A stretch of DNA of 64,000 nucleotides from Molossus alvarezi (lineage: Eukaryota; Chordata; Mammalia; Chiroptera; Molossidae), in the NCBI GenBank assembly GCA_037176705.1, contig CM073885.1:87204001-87268000 (forward strand), given 5' to 3'. Of this stretch, positions 9,685-21,567 are shown piece after piece (positions within the stretch are counted from its first letter, which is position 1; every line of letters starts with the position of its first letter). A program made the position numbers and the translations under genes. The notes under the pieces are model-generated. The model was not told the DNA's origin. It ran no database searches and saw only the letters and a program-made list of their open reading frames with translations.

Positions 9685-11890
9685 AAGCACTCCATGATGC
9701 ATGCTAAAGTCTGAGAAGCACTGAAGTAGAATACTACCAAGGCAAAAACACCTGCTATCATTGTAAACACCCTATAGAAGAAGTGTGGTTCTTTTCATAC
9801 AAGAAGTAGTCATCTACTAATGCATGCTTCCATCTTTTTGCCTGCGCTCGTGGGCACATCTTTGTGTTCAGATTAGGTGCTTCATATATTTTATCTAGCA
9901 TCCTCGGTGGAGTTCGCTGGCCACCAGTGAACAGGACTCTGTCCATTTTAATCAAGTCTTTATTCATCACATTTATTTTCATACACAAAGAACTGGTGGG
10001 AATCATCTATCTAACCACAAAAAATGACATAACAGCATGCCCAAGAATCATGCCAAAAATGTCACCAAACACACCTGTTAAAATAGAGGTCTTCATGGTA
10101 TTTTTTGTCTTTTGATATTCTTTTGAAATTTCGCCTTCTTCTTATGGATTAAATTGCAATTTTCCCAAAATAGTCTGTAACTGAATTATCCAGTGAAACA
10201 TGTCTTCAGGGTTCAAAAGTGATGGAAATAAAAACAGGAAAGTTGTAGAATTTATAATACAAATGCTTTGGTGGCGGAGGTTTGAATCAAGTCAAACAGA
10301 ATGATAAAATAACAGGTGACTGAATTCCATGAAAAGATCAGGCATTGGATGTAAAGGCACGGATGCTTCTTGGTAACATCTGCTGAATTCAGAGCTGTAC
10401 TGTCTGCATCTCCCCTGGGGGACATGGCTCTCGGGGAGTCCTCTCCCCAACTCAGGGTCCTACACTGTGCTGAATACTTTCTTCTTGAAGAAAACCAGCA
10501 CTCTTAATGTTATGAAACTGTGAGTTTCTGGTAAATTATACACTCAGCTCAGGCTTAAAAACAAAACAACACAAACCCCTCAGAATGGCTGGAAGTACCC
10601 CCCCTCCCGGAAGTGCTCAGGTAGGAGCTTGAAGCTCATGAATCCCTCTATCTATGCACAAGTGACCACTAAAAACATAACAGGAAAAAAACAAACCAGG
10701 CTATTTGACACATTGGTAAAGAACACACAAACCACCAATCAATGTGTCTGGGGTGCCCTCTTTCGCCTTATAATTTTGTAAACACCTTAGTAATACTCTA
10801 GCAAACCTACATCACGCATCATGTTCACTTAAAGGGGAACAGGGGGTCATTTCCCAGTAAGCAGATGATATAAAGAGTCCATCTAAGAATCTTTTACGCA
10901 CTAAGGTCAAAAAGTTTAAAAATCTTCCAATGCACCAGAAATTCAAACTTCTCTTACCTCATTCATGGCTTTCAGAAACAGACATGATTAACACCTTACC
11001 CATGAACTACTTTGAGAGAATGAATTCCTTATGACATAATGCTGTTAGTCATGGCTACGAGGACTTGCATGTCCCTTTCCAAGTTATTGCTGATACCTGG
11101 GCAAAGCCAGTTTCCACCTCCCTGGGACCTAGCAGTAATTTAATTTATCGCTCTGGAGAGAAGGAGGGAGCTTTTGGCCACTGAACTTTCCAGACAACCT
11201 CTGAATCATAGTGGCGATTGTGAAAGTGTCAGTAAGAAATAGGAGACTTGAGCTTTTTCCTGGGGTCTGGTTTTGATGGATGTGGGAGGCCCGTAAAGGG
11301 TGGGGGAGACAAGGTTTAAGCAAACACATTTCAGGGCACAGATTTTGAAAATTGAGTACCACTGTCTCACCTGCTGTGCCTCATTTCAGAACCCACAGCC
11401 ATCATTAGCAGAGAACAAAGTGCTTTTCCAACCGCACACCACACCGCCCTGCTCCAGCTAGCGCTGGAAATTGCAAAACTCTCATGGAGGAGCATGTCCT
11501 GAGAGCTGTCTCTCTCTGTCAGACCTTCCTGATTTTTATTAGCCTGGGGCACGCTTGGGGAGGGGAAAGAAAGTGTGTGTGCGCACACATAGGTTCAGGA
11601 TATCAACACTTTCTTTGGAGAGTAGACCTTAAATTGGATGCTATGTTTCCCATCTAACGTAAATGTATAGGACCAACTCAGGAATCACAACAACTCTTTC
11701 TTTAAGTTGAATGTGGCACAGAAGAGACTCTAATGACCCATGCATAGATGGAGAGAGTCTTCTAGGCTCAGGAAGTCCTGCAGACCTGGGAGAAGTCCCA
11801 CCCTCATCGCATGGTAAAGGACAGTCTCAGGACAGCAGTTCGGGGTTTGTTAGTGCACTGAAGACCTGTGAAGCTCACCCCTTCCTTCCG
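9685..11890. other. Unique sequence, nothing recognised
   Basis: 2.2 kb of unique, AT-rich DNA. I see no transposon fossil, splice-framed open frame or RNA gene. Confidence 0.45.
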
Positions 11891-12155
11891 AGTCCCTGCT
11901 ACACTAGGCGAGCACCTGCTACACTAGGCGAGCACCTGCTACGTTAGGCGAGCACCTGCTACGTTAGGCGAGCACCTGCTATGTTAGGCGAGCACCTGCT
12001 ACACTAGGAGAGCACCTGCTACACTAGGAGAGCACCTGCTATGTTAGGCGAGCACCTGCTACACTAGGAGAGCACCTGCTACACTAGGAGAGCACCTGCT
12101 ATGTTAGGCGAGCACCTGCTATGTTAGGCGAGCACCTGCTACGTTAGGGGAAGCA
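11891..12155. repeat. 20-bp minisatellite, about 13 units, with 60-bp higher-order repeat
   Basis: Twelve consecutive exact 20-bp units of the form ACACTAGGCGAGCACCTGCT fill 11901-12140, with a half unit before and a decayed unit after. The GAGCACCTGCT half is invariant. The other half varies among ACACTAGGC, ACGTTAGGC, ATGTTAGGC and ACACTAGGA. The order is AABBCDDCDDCC plus a decayed B, and 12001-12060 is identical to 12061-12120, a 60-bp higher-order unit. Each unit carries one CACCTG E-box. There are no spacers, so it is not a CRISPR array. With a 20-bp period, frame shifts every unit, so it is non-coding. Confidence 0.97.
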
Positions 12156-12299
12156 CAGATGAAGCTCCACCTCCTGCTCCAGGTAATCTCCACATGCAGT
12201 CAGCCTGGTCTAAATCTCCAGACTCCAACTCCATACAACTAAGTACATCATTACAGTTATTTTGCACATGAAAAAAATTAGGAGACAGTTGCAGAGGAC

Positions 12300-12430
12300 A
12301 GTGAGATTGAAATGAAGGTTCATGCCTTAGTTCTGTCTACTACTGACAAGTTGCTGGGTCAGGGCAACTCATTCACGTCCCTGGGTGCTCTGCTTTCTCC
12401 TTTGTGAAGTGGAACAGGTGAGGGAGAAAA
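12300..12430 (+). repeat. MIR fragment
   Basis: TGCCTTAGTTCTGTCTACTACTGACAAGTTGCTGGGTCAGGGCAACTCATTCACGTCCCTGGGTGCTCTGCTTTCTCC corresponds to the sense MIR core (CTACTTACTAGCTGTGTGACC ... CTCTGAGCCTCAGTTTCC). Confidence 0.65.
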
Positions 12431-13943
12431 GAGTAAGCCAAATGCTTGCCCAAGTCCCTTAGAGTTCCTAGATTCTCTTCTTGCTCCTGCGGATTTTACA
12501 CTCTGCGTGGGGAAATCAGATATTAAGGTGTAACAAGTAAAATAAAAACTGAGGAGTCACTAATATAAAGTGATGTGCCAAGAGGTAAAACAAAGCAATA
12601 TATAACCAAGAACTCACAATAATACCAATGATAATGTTAATAATACCATCCCCTTAAGATTTCTGAATCTCTCTGCTTACATATAAGACATAGTCTCAGT
12701 TTCAAAATAAGGTCGAATACCCATTTAAGGTTCAAATGAGCTAAATCACATTTGTTAGGACAAACAGGCCACCAGCCTCTCCATCAGCAATATCAGTCTT
12801 ACAGGATGCGCAGGGCGCCACCTACCCATAAGCACAGGTCCCGAGACAAAGATCCTGTTGGCCTGACAGAGGTTGGATGCCCGGGGCTGAGGGTGATGCC
12901 AACCCCCTCAGAAAAAATGGCTGTGGTTGTAGATTCCCATGTCACCCAGTCCTCTGACCCCATTTAGATGGGAATGTTTTCTTCTCTCATCTGTGCCACA
13001 GTTCAGGAAAGCCTAGGAAATTGTGTGGGTCATGAAAACAACCAAATACACCTTAAAAGGATCATAGCCGCTCGCACTTGGGCAGTAGGAGTGTTACATT
13101 GCTCTTCCCTTCTCGGCTTTGAGCAGCCTGTCTGTGTGCTGTGTCCCTACAAGGAGAACAGACTGCAGCCGGCTGCTCCTCTGTGGCCCTGTGCCGGCCT
13201 CCGCACCGGAGGTGCCCCAGAGGTATCTGCGCTTGTCACTGAAAGGGAAGGATGTTTTCTGCGGGCTTTCGGATTTATGTGATGCAAAACAACAACACGT
13301 TGAATAAACCTGGCCTCCGCTGGCTAACCCACCTCAAACTTACCACTTCTTTCTCAGTATAACCCACAGTCCTTTTTCAGACATCACTTTCCTTGTTTCT
13401 AGTTCTGAGGGGAATCCAGGCCTCACCCCTGCAGACACCTGCTAATGTGCCTGGAAGGGTTGATTTGTCACTAATTATGAGGACAGCTATGACTTTGTTC
13501 TGAATTGATAGCAAGCACTGTGTGTGCGTCTGGCTCCTTTGCCCCAGCACACTACTTACACATTTTGTTCTGCTCCTTTGGCTACAGAGCTTTCTCTGCT
13601 GGTTTTGCCAGAGCATGGGAACCCCGAATGCAGGCCGCTCCTTCCCAGAGGAACAATAACATATATGCTCCGGAGATTAGAAGGCTAAATGAAACCTGAG
13701 CACACTTTTCCAAGGCAAGCTGAGCAGGCTCATGGAAGAGCCCCGGGTGGCACGTCAGCCTCTAAGTCCTGATGGAGGTCAGGGGGCAGATAGGAGAGGC
13801 TTAGTCTGAAAAATGACAGACACACCCCCCAAACCCCGAAAATGGAAACTAATTATACATCACAACCAGAAAAGTGTGCCTGTATGGATGCATACCATGA
13901 GCAAAGAAAAGTACAAGAAAAAGGAGAGAAGAAAGTCAGATTT
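12431..13943. other. Unique sequence, nothing recognised
   Basis: No repeat or gene is recognised. Open frames of 104 and 62 codons overlap at 12968-13307 in different frames and look incidental. Confidence 0.45.
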
Positions 13944-14222
13944 AAAACCAGAAGCAGCCCTGGCCGGTTTGGTTCAGCGGTTAGAGCGTCGGCCTGCGGT
14001 CCTGAGAGTCCCGGGTTCGGTTCCCGCTAAGGGCATGTACCTCGGTTGCAGTTTGTCCCCGGCCCTGGTTGGTCGTGCGGGTGGCAGCCACTCGATGTAT
14101 CCCTTCACATCGATGTTTCTCTCTCTCTCTCTCTCCCTCCCGCTCTATCTGTACAAAAAATGGAAAAATGTCCTCGGGTGAGGATAAAAAAATAAAAAAA
14201 TAAATAAATAAAACCAGAAGCA
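13944..14222 (+). mobile_element. Ves SINE, group A, with perfect 13-bp TSD
   Basis: The body is 13957-14209: CCCTGGCCGGTTTGGTTCAGCGGTTAGAGCG, B-box GGGTTCGGTTCCCGC, CT tract, tail hairpin CCTCGGGTGAGG (14172-14183), then (AAAT)n. AAAACCAGAAGCA occurs at 13944-13956 and 14210-14222. It is close to the group A consensus and therefore young. Confidence 0.95.
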
Positions 14223-15319
14223 AAAGAGCATAGCGTAGTCACAGAAAAGTTACCTGTCTTGAAGTAAATCTTGATATTTAATAGACAAAGAAAGTTAGTA
14301 AGAAAACGTTGCAAAACAAAATCAGATCATTAGAAACCTATAAAATCGAAAAGCAATTCCATGTTCTACAGTCGGGGCTTATTCCAGACTGGGGGAGAAG
14401 GGACTGAAATGGAACTGGAATTCCAGTTGAAGTTGAAGACTTACAACGCCTGTTACTATTGGTTACAAAATAAAAAGAACAATCTGACTGTGCTTAAGAA
14501 GAAACCACACGGTGAGCAATTCAGGAAACAGAATAGGAAGAGGGAGTAGCCATCTTTAGGATCAAAAAGACTGAAAATATTAAGCAGGTTCCATTGGCCA
14601 GAAATGAAGGGACAAAAAATTCTCAAGGTCTATGTATCCTTAATTCAATGCCCAGTTCCTTTATTCCACAAGATGGCAGTCTATGGTATTTCTATTTGGT
14701 CATGAATAAATATTACTAGAAATATATATATTTTTAAAAAGCAACAAATTCTATGACAAGACACTTTCCCTCTATCTTCTCTCCAGTAAACAAAGAATTG
14801 CAGTCTATCCTTCTATTCTCCATTTGGGCTGACATCCCAAATACACCAGACATATTCTTGCATCTTTGGGTCGAGGTGGGTAATCCCACACTCGTTCATA
14901 TTTCACAAATGGACATCACAGCCCCTAATGGACATCAGACCCATAGCAGTTCCTAGGTGGAGTAGAGATGACTCTTTTATATAACTCCTTACTGAACAAC
15001 ATCATTTATTTTTTAGTTTGAGTTGACTGTTGATATTCTTTGGCCTGATTGAACTTGAAAAGCTAATAGTTGAATGAAATTGTCTCTGTGATGATCTTGA
15101 GAAGGTTCACAGTGAATGGAAGGAAAGTTTCCAAGTCAACAACAAGGAAATATGAACTTCCACAGGAACACTGATGTTCTGGGTGTGAAGAAGAAGAAAA
15201 TAGAAAACATACAGTTTCTACTGCAAGCATGGGAACAGTGTAGAAAGTGTCTTCCCATACAGTATTCTAGTTATATCTGAGGTGTTTTCTCCCTTGTAAT
15301 AGGATAATCAATAAATATC
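14223..15319. other. Unique sequence, nothing recognised
   Basis: AT-rich unique DNA. GGACATCA occurs twice near 14911-14938 as a small local repeat, with no further structure. Confidence 0.45.
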
Positions 15320-15545
15320 TGATGATTGTGATTTAAATTTTTTTTTTCTTTATTGATTTTAGAGAGAGATAGAAACATCAATGAGAGAGAACATCGACTG
15401 GCTGCCTCCTGCATGCCCCGCCCTGGGGGTCAGGCCCACAACCTGGGCAGGTGCCCTGATCAGGAATCGAACCGGTGACCTCTTGCTGCATGGGTCAACA
15501 CTCAACCGCTGAGCCACACTGGCCAGGCTGATTATTGTGATTTTA
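15320..15545 (-). mobile_element. Ves SINE, group B, antisense
   Basis: Body about 15336-15528: TTTTTCTTTATTGATTTTAGAGAGAG at the tail side, CCTCCTGCATGCCCCGCCC in the middle, and CTCAACCGCTGAGCCACACTGG at the head. TSDs are TGATGATTGTGATTTA (15320-15335) and TGATTATTGTGATTTTA (15529-15545). Confidence 0.93.
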
Positions 15546-15865
15546 AGTTAAAGGGTTAAGTGGGTCATGCTAGGATGCTTCTGGATGCCGAGCATACACT
15601 GAGATTGTCCATAAAAAGATAGCCTTTAACGATATTTATATAAAATCTGTAGATTTATTTTAGTTAGTAGAAGGTAGTTGGTATGGAAAAATGTCAGAAG
15701 ACGGTGTTATAATCAGAATGTTATTTGTTAACATTTAGTGGAGAGTGTTTGGTACTATAAAAATAAACAAACAACCCAAAATAAACAACAACCACAAAAA
15801 CCCAATCATACATTTAAATGTCAAATATAAGGAAATAGTCTTCCTTTTACCTCTTCCATTTAATC

Positions 15866-16141
15866 ACTTAGACCAGTAATTTTCAACTCGTGTGCCGAAA
15901 ATTTTAAAATATGCAATGCCTGACTATAAAGTCAGGGACACTGGCCTCTTTCCCCTCAGATTGTCAAAAAAAAAAATGATGACCTCCAACAATAACTGTT
16001 TGGTGCGAATGAATCAAAAGTATACCTATTTTTTTTTTGGTCAGATTGGCAAAATATATATTTCTTGGTGTGCTGCAGATTTTTAGTAATTAGCTAATGT
16101 GTGCCATGAGATAAAAAAGGTTGAAAATCACTGACTTAGAC
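15866..16141. mobile_element. hAT transposon, non-autonomous, with exact 8-bp TSD
   Basis: The element spans 15874-16133. The left end CAGTAATTTTCAACTCGTG and right end AAAGGTTGAAAATCACTG form the terminal inverted repeat CAGTGATTTTCAACC with mismatches. ACTTAGAC flanks it exactly on both sides (15866-15873 and 16134-16141), the 8-bp duplication typical of hAT. The interior has matched GTGTGCC-type motifs near both ends (GTGTGCCGAAAATTTT and GTGTGCCATGAGAT). No transposase is encoded, so it must have been mobilised in trans. I recall similar elements from bat genomes, but the family name needs a database check. Confidence 0.9.
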
Positions 16142-16219
16142 CATATCTTCTTTCACTGAGTTATAGCATCGCAGACTACAGAAAGTCTATGGAGAAAGAC
16201 ATCTCCTGCTTCTGCAATT

Positions 16220-16730
16220 AGCATGCATGCATTCATTCATTCATTCATTCAACGACTATTTTCTGGACATCGGTGCCAGACTCTGTTCCAGGATTGGGGG
16301 ACAGAGCAGTAACACAAAATTCTTGCCCTTACAAAGCATATATCTGGTTTGGAGAGACAAACAATAAATAAGCGTACCGTGTTTCAGGTGGCAAAAAGGG
16401 CAATGGTCCAAAACAAAGCTGGTCAAGAGGAAGCAGGGAGGGGCAGGGCAAAGTGGGGGAGAGCCGCTCATTTACCCTGGTGACTGGGGAAGCCTTCTCG
16501 TAAGATGCCATTTGGTCAGAGGGTTCAAAGAAGAAACAGTACATGGGTGTCGGGGTAGAGGAAGTACTCCGACAGACAGGAAAGTAATGTAAAGTCATGA
16601 AGCAGAGTGAGCAGCATGTTCGAACAGCAAGGTCAGTGAGCCAGAGAAGGTGGGTAAGGGAGAAAGTGGTGGAACATGAACTCAGAGAGGTGGCGTGGGC
16701 CAGATCATGAAGACTATTGGGATCCACTGG
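16220..16730 (-). repeat. L2 LINE fossil, antisense 3' region
   Basis: Begins with the (ATTC)n 3' end in antisense (GCATTCATTCATTCATTC, about 16229-16250). It then reads GCCAGACTCTGTTCCAGGATTGGGGGACAGAGCAGTAAC, GAAGCCTTCTC, AGCAGCATGTTCG and AACAGCAAGGTCAGTGAG in L2 antisense order. It is diverged and non-coding. A 132-codon frame over it is incidental. Confidence 0.85.
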
Positions 16731-17559
16731 ACACTAGGTTATTTGAATGCCACTGTGTATTTGTGTTCAACCGTGTATCTTTGACAGTGGAAGATATAAA
16801 ATTAATTTTCTAGTTTGGAAAAACCTATTTTTCTTTTCTGTTTTGAATACATGGATGAATAAATAAACTAAACAAATCTGGCTAATTTGCGTGCAGGCTC
16901 AGTTATTTTTTATTTAATTTTTGGTAACTAATTTTTAACCCACCCACTAAAATTCCTTAGTGGTAGGGAGTACAGATGGGCTCCTGAGGGGTATGGAAAT
17001 GAACCTTTGTTCAGTGGAAAGACCTTTTAATGACTCATATGTTATTTGACCCCGGGTGAATTTCTAGTAAGCAGGCGTTCTTCAGAACTTGTTGAGAGCA
17101 TGTCTGTAGGGTATCACAATAGAAATTGCTAATGTTGAACTGAAGACAGTGTGGGGTTTTGTTCTGTTTTTGTTTTGTTTTGTTTTGGTTTTTTTTTTTG
17201 CTAGATGGTGCACACTTTTATGCATTTATTCCCATTAAATATTTGACCACCATCAATTTAGGACCTACTATGAGGCTAATATGGAAATACCATTTTAATT
17301 ATAAATTACACTCTCAGATGTTAAAATATATTAATTCTCTAGAGCTAATATTTTACAGGCTGATATATATTTCTGTTATCCAAAAACTTTTATCAAAAGT
17401 ACCAAGCATGGTCTGACCGTGATACCTTGATAATTGCTCGGGCACATTAAGTTGCTATTCTTGCCGAACTGCCAATGTTTATGTTGACAGCATTGAAGGC
17501 AAATATTTGAAGTCTAAAATATTTCTTTATTTTTGGAGAGAAACAAATTATTGGTTTGT
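16731..17559. other. Unique AT-rich sequence
   Basis: Contains a (TTTTG)n-like run at about 17160-17198. The 85-codon frame that starts there is translated low-complexity sequence. No gene is seen. Confidence 0.45.
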
Positions 17560-17840
17560 TTTTCCATATGCTCTCTCCTTCCTTCCAAACTGTCCCTGTC
17601 GCTGTTAGCTGCCTTCCAAGCCTGGGTTATGGAGTGTTCTTCCCACAGGTCCATGGCAGGCTGGTCTTCTGCTATCATCACACTAATTGTAATTGCCTAT
17701 TTACGTGTCTGTAAGTCCCCTGAAGGCTGAAAACACCACTACTGCAGGCGCCGTAATTAATTTGCTCACCATTGTCTCCGTGATGATCAGAACACGTGCC
17801 AACACATAGTAGGAGCTGAATAAATATTTGCTCAAATCAG
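17560..17840 (+). repeat. L2 LINE fossil, 3' end
   Basis: TGTAAGTCCCCTGAAGGCTGAAAAC, CAGAACACGTGCCAACACATAGTAGGAGCTGAATAAATATTTGCTCAAA is the L2 3' terminus in sense (TGTAAGCTCCATGAGGGCAGG ... GTGCCTGGCACATAGTAGGTGCTCAATAAATATTTGTTGAA). The upstream limit is uncertain. Confidence 0.8.
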
Positions 17841-19004
17841 CCATTAAGCATGTAGCTCTGAATAAAAATATATGGATTTACAGAATCCTCAAGCCTCACA
17901 ATTTAATCCATTTAATTCGATTGCAAAAGGGCTATTACCCTTTCAAATGGACAGCCAATTGAAAACACGACACAGGGACTGTCCGGGAAATTTCCATCCC
18001 ATATGCCAAGGAAGCTAAGCAAACCCGTTTGTCCTGCATACGATTAGAAATATAAAAGTCTTGGGAATCACATTCCTTAAAGCTCATGCCAGCTTCTATT
18101 GTTGGTAGTTTTGTAAATGCATTGCATGTCCTATGGTATTTGTGAAGTCTTCAAAGCACACGCAATATAAAAATCTCCTGCCAAGCACGGTAACACATAA
18201 GAAAACAGAGGGCTGGCAACGCACACGGGTCCACAGAGGAATTCAAGATGGAAGCCTGCTCGGCCCAGGCTCTATGCAAGTGGGCTTCCTTTTACGGTCC
18301 AGCAGGAAACTCGGGATCCACTGCAGCTCTCTCTGCCCAATATTAGACCTAAGGTATTAGTGCTACTACATTTTTCCATACTTTCTGCAAGAAACATTTT
18401 GGAACCAGTGGGTAACAGCAAGTATAGTTCTGTATTGAGATTTCTTTTTTGCAACTCAGGAGTCATATCTAGATAACATAACGTCAAGATTCCTGTGCAT
18501 GGGATTAGCATCTCTCCCACCGGACAGCTTAGCGTACAACAATTAGTACTTTCCTATTGAGTTACAAATGTTCCCCTGGACATTCACTTAAGTTCTCCTG
18601 GCAAAGGGGGGAAATGAAAGGTAAAGAGAAAGGATGAATAAAGCAGAACAGGAGAAAGGTTCCGTTGGTAGTAATTCCCTCTCTCAGCTTTACCTTCGAT
18701 TCATCTTTTCTGGCAGGGCTCACGATTTTCCCCGATGTCAAGTCGTATTTTCCATCAGCCTCTATGGAACATGCATTTTTTTCCCCCCCCAAGAATCACA
18801 TTTTTAATTAGGTTTAATAAACTCTGTATAGGGATGTAAGACTCTGTCCCATTGTCGCACCATCTTTTATAAAGAAGCAAGAAAAAGCACAACATGGTCT
18901 ACAGAAGCGCTGTGTCAGTGGGTTGCCTTAAATGCACAAGGGCCATGGAGTCTGAAGGTACCATTCTATTTTACCAGTTAGGGTCCCGTTATTTTGTTAC
19001 TTTC
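17841..19004. other. Unique sequence, nothing recognised
   Basis: No repeat or gene is recognised. An 82-codon minus-strand frame (18272-18520) and a 76-codon one (18562-18792) have no familiar features. Confidence 0.45.
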
Positions 19005-19160
19005 TTTGTTCATCATATATTGAGCAACTACCCCCTGCCCTGCATGTTTTTTACATGATCTCTGACCCCTTAAGCAGTTCTATGGTATGAACTTTTATTA
19101 CCATTGTAAAAATAAGTATCTTCGAGTCAGTAAGTGGCTCAATTGGCATGGAATCTCAAG
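19005..19160 (-). repeat. MIR fragment, antisense
   Basis: CATATATTGAGCAACTACC, TTTACATGATCTCTGACCCC, TTCTATGGTATGAACTTTTATTACC and TCAGTAAGTGGCTCAATTGG follow the reverse-complement order of MIR. Confidence 0.65.
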
Positions 19161-21304
19161 CCATTTACAATATCTGCGGCTAATACTAGAGTATGCCGTA
19201 GTGTGCATCAGCAGGCATTATTGAAATTGTTGATATTGGTATGGAGCCCAGTCAGTGTCTTATCTCTTTCAGGGAACAAAGGGAATTCCTTCTGGTTTTG
19301 ACATTAACATCCTTTTCTGCTAAGATTTTACACATATTCCCAGTTATATTCTGATAACTGTGGATACTTCACAAAAATAATTCTTGAGAGAGCTAAATGC
19401 ACATTATTTGCTGAAGTAATTGCCTGAAGTATAGCTCATGGAGGAGACAGTAACTATGAGAGGGCAGCTGTCTGTGCGTAGCTGAGCTGGAGTGTATTAG
19501 ATCTTCCCGTGTTCCTGGGAGTGTCCGTGGTTCCTGCATGAGACAGTCTTACTTCAATCGAGACCCACCGAAAGGTAAAGGTCTTCTCCATTAAGAAGGG
19601 AAAGGAAGAGATGGGGTGGAGAAAGACAAAATGTTTAAATAAAAAGGAGAAAAAGCACTTAAACTAGAGTTGGACGCACATCAATAGAAAGCAAAAGAAA
19701 ACCAGTATTCACCCCCCAGTATTCTCCGTACCCCCAACTGCCAGAGCCTTTCAGTTAACAGAATTTTAGTCTATTATACTTGTGCTTGGTATACTTGTCT
19801 ATTATACTGTGCTTGGATAAGTGCACAGATAATTTTTAATGCTATTACAGATTTGGAAACCTATAAATATTTTATTTTCTTATAGTACCCTTACGACTTG
19901 AAATTCATTTTTGGATGGGGAACAATTGCATGAATTAGATAAAATGATGATACTGCAGCTCATTAGAGAGTTTACTGACGTGGTCCTTTCCCTGAATAAG
20001 GATTCATTTGTTACACAGGTTTGCTCCAGAGAAAGTTCCCAGTATAGCTGTCTAGTTTTACGACGCACAAATTCTAATGACTGTGGCACGGAGCACATGA
20101 AAGTCCATCATAGAAAATAAACATCAACTCCCAGATCTCTTAAAAGAAGTCCTCAGCCTTCCTGGCTGAGCTGCTGGCCACTCTCGCTCCTGGGATTCAG
20201 AGATGGCTCAGGAGTGTTCACAACCTGGTCATGAACCTGAAATCTAGACGCAGAAGCTGCTTTCCAAGACTAAAGGAGCGTGGACTCCAGAGAGGAGACC
20301 AATATGAAACAAGGAGTAGGAATCTGAAAGATCATATTCCAAAAGCCTGGTGAGAGAAGAAAAGAGAGGGTGTGGTGGGAAGGGACCGATGTGTTCTTTT
20401 GTTCTTGTCAGGTAGAGTGGTCTATATTCAGCAGGACATAGTATTACCTTTCAAGAAAGTGCTACCTTTTAAGGAGAATAACAGCCTTGAATTTAAAATT
20501 CACCTTTAATACGATTGCCCCTTATAGACACTATATCAAGTTATTTACATATTATGCAAAATACACATTACAGAGCTGCTGACCTTTCCGACTGCCACTA
20601 TGAATAGGCAGGTTGTTGCTTTTATTGTTGCCTTTAGTCTCCAGATTCACTCTGTTTTACTCTTTGTCTTACTGAGTAAAGAAAATCTTTATTAAAATAG
20701 TCCCTAATGGAGAGAATGGACATTTGGGGGGTATGGTTAGCACACACCCTCTAATTTACATCATCTCTGTAAGAATCTATTTCTAAGGAGATATAAAAGT
20801 ATACATTGATATGTCCCCTTTAGTGGCTAACATTAAATACTACAATCGCAAAAGTAATTTGTTTTTTATGTAAATCAAAGAGAAAGCTAGTGTTTTAAAT
20901 CAACAGAAAAAATAACACATCTAAAATATTTATTTTAGAAATTGTTCCTATCAGCAGGGAAGTCTGCGCTCATCCTGTGAAACGATCCAAACCATTTTCA
21001 CTGGTGTGTTTCCTATTCTTTGGGCCGAGAGCCCCGATAGTGCTTCTAGGTCCTGCCAGCCCTTCCCTGCCTGTGGCTTCCCAGGTTAGATTACCACTTA
21101 ATGTGCCTGGAGATCATATTTACAAAAGTAACGCAACAAATTCTGCTGGTGATGACCCTGTCCCACATGGTTTTGTTTCAAAAAGTTACAGCTCACAACT
21201 AGAGTTGAAGAAGGAGGCTGATGTAATAAACAGCCAGGCCAGACAAGAATCCTATCAAAGGAAGTTTGTGTAGTGTTTCTATGAATCAGGCTACATTCTC
21301 CTCT
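19161..21304. other. Unique, repeat-poor sequence
   Basis: No transposon is recognised in 2.1 kb. An exon-like segment at 19864-20010 is treated under findings. The repeated phrase TCTATTATACTTGTGCTTGG / TCTATTATACTGTGCTTGG at 19770-19816 is a local duplication of about 26-27 bp. Confidence 0.45.
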
Positions 21305-21567
21305 GGTGACTCTTTTCTTTCTTTTTTTTTTTTTAATAATTTTTTTTTCTTTATTGATTTTAGAGATAAGGAAATGAGAGGGAGAGAGAGAGATAGAAAT
21401 ATTGATGGGAGAGAACATCGATTGGCCGCCTCCTGCATGCCCCTCACTGGGGATCGGGCCCACAACCTGGGCATGTGCCCTGACCGGGAATCAAACTGGT
21501 GACCTCTTGGTGCATGGGTCGATGCTCAACCACTGAGCCACACCGGCTGGGAGGTTACTCTTTTCTT
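21305..21567 (-). mobile_element. Ves SINE, group B, antisense, with 15-bp TSD
   Basis: Body 21320-21552, with tail TTTTTCTTTATTGATTTTAGAG, middle CGCCTCCTGCATGCCCCTCACTGGGGATCGGGCCC and head CTCAACCACTGAGCCACACCGG. TSDs GGTGACTCTTTTCTT (21305-21319) and GGTTACTCTTTTCTT (21553-21567) differ at one base. Confidence 0.95.

Noticed and set aside
9375..9770. Frames of 81-120 codons with Ser/Leu or Arg/Glu repeats
   Set aside because: They are translations of the (GA)n tract of a Ves SINE.
11891..12155. CRISPR array
   Set aside because: Units are directly adjacent with no spacers, and the sequence is mammalian. It is a minisatellite.
16226..16250. (ATTC)n as an independent microsatellite
   Set aside because: This is the normal tandem 3' end of the L2 element seen in antisense.
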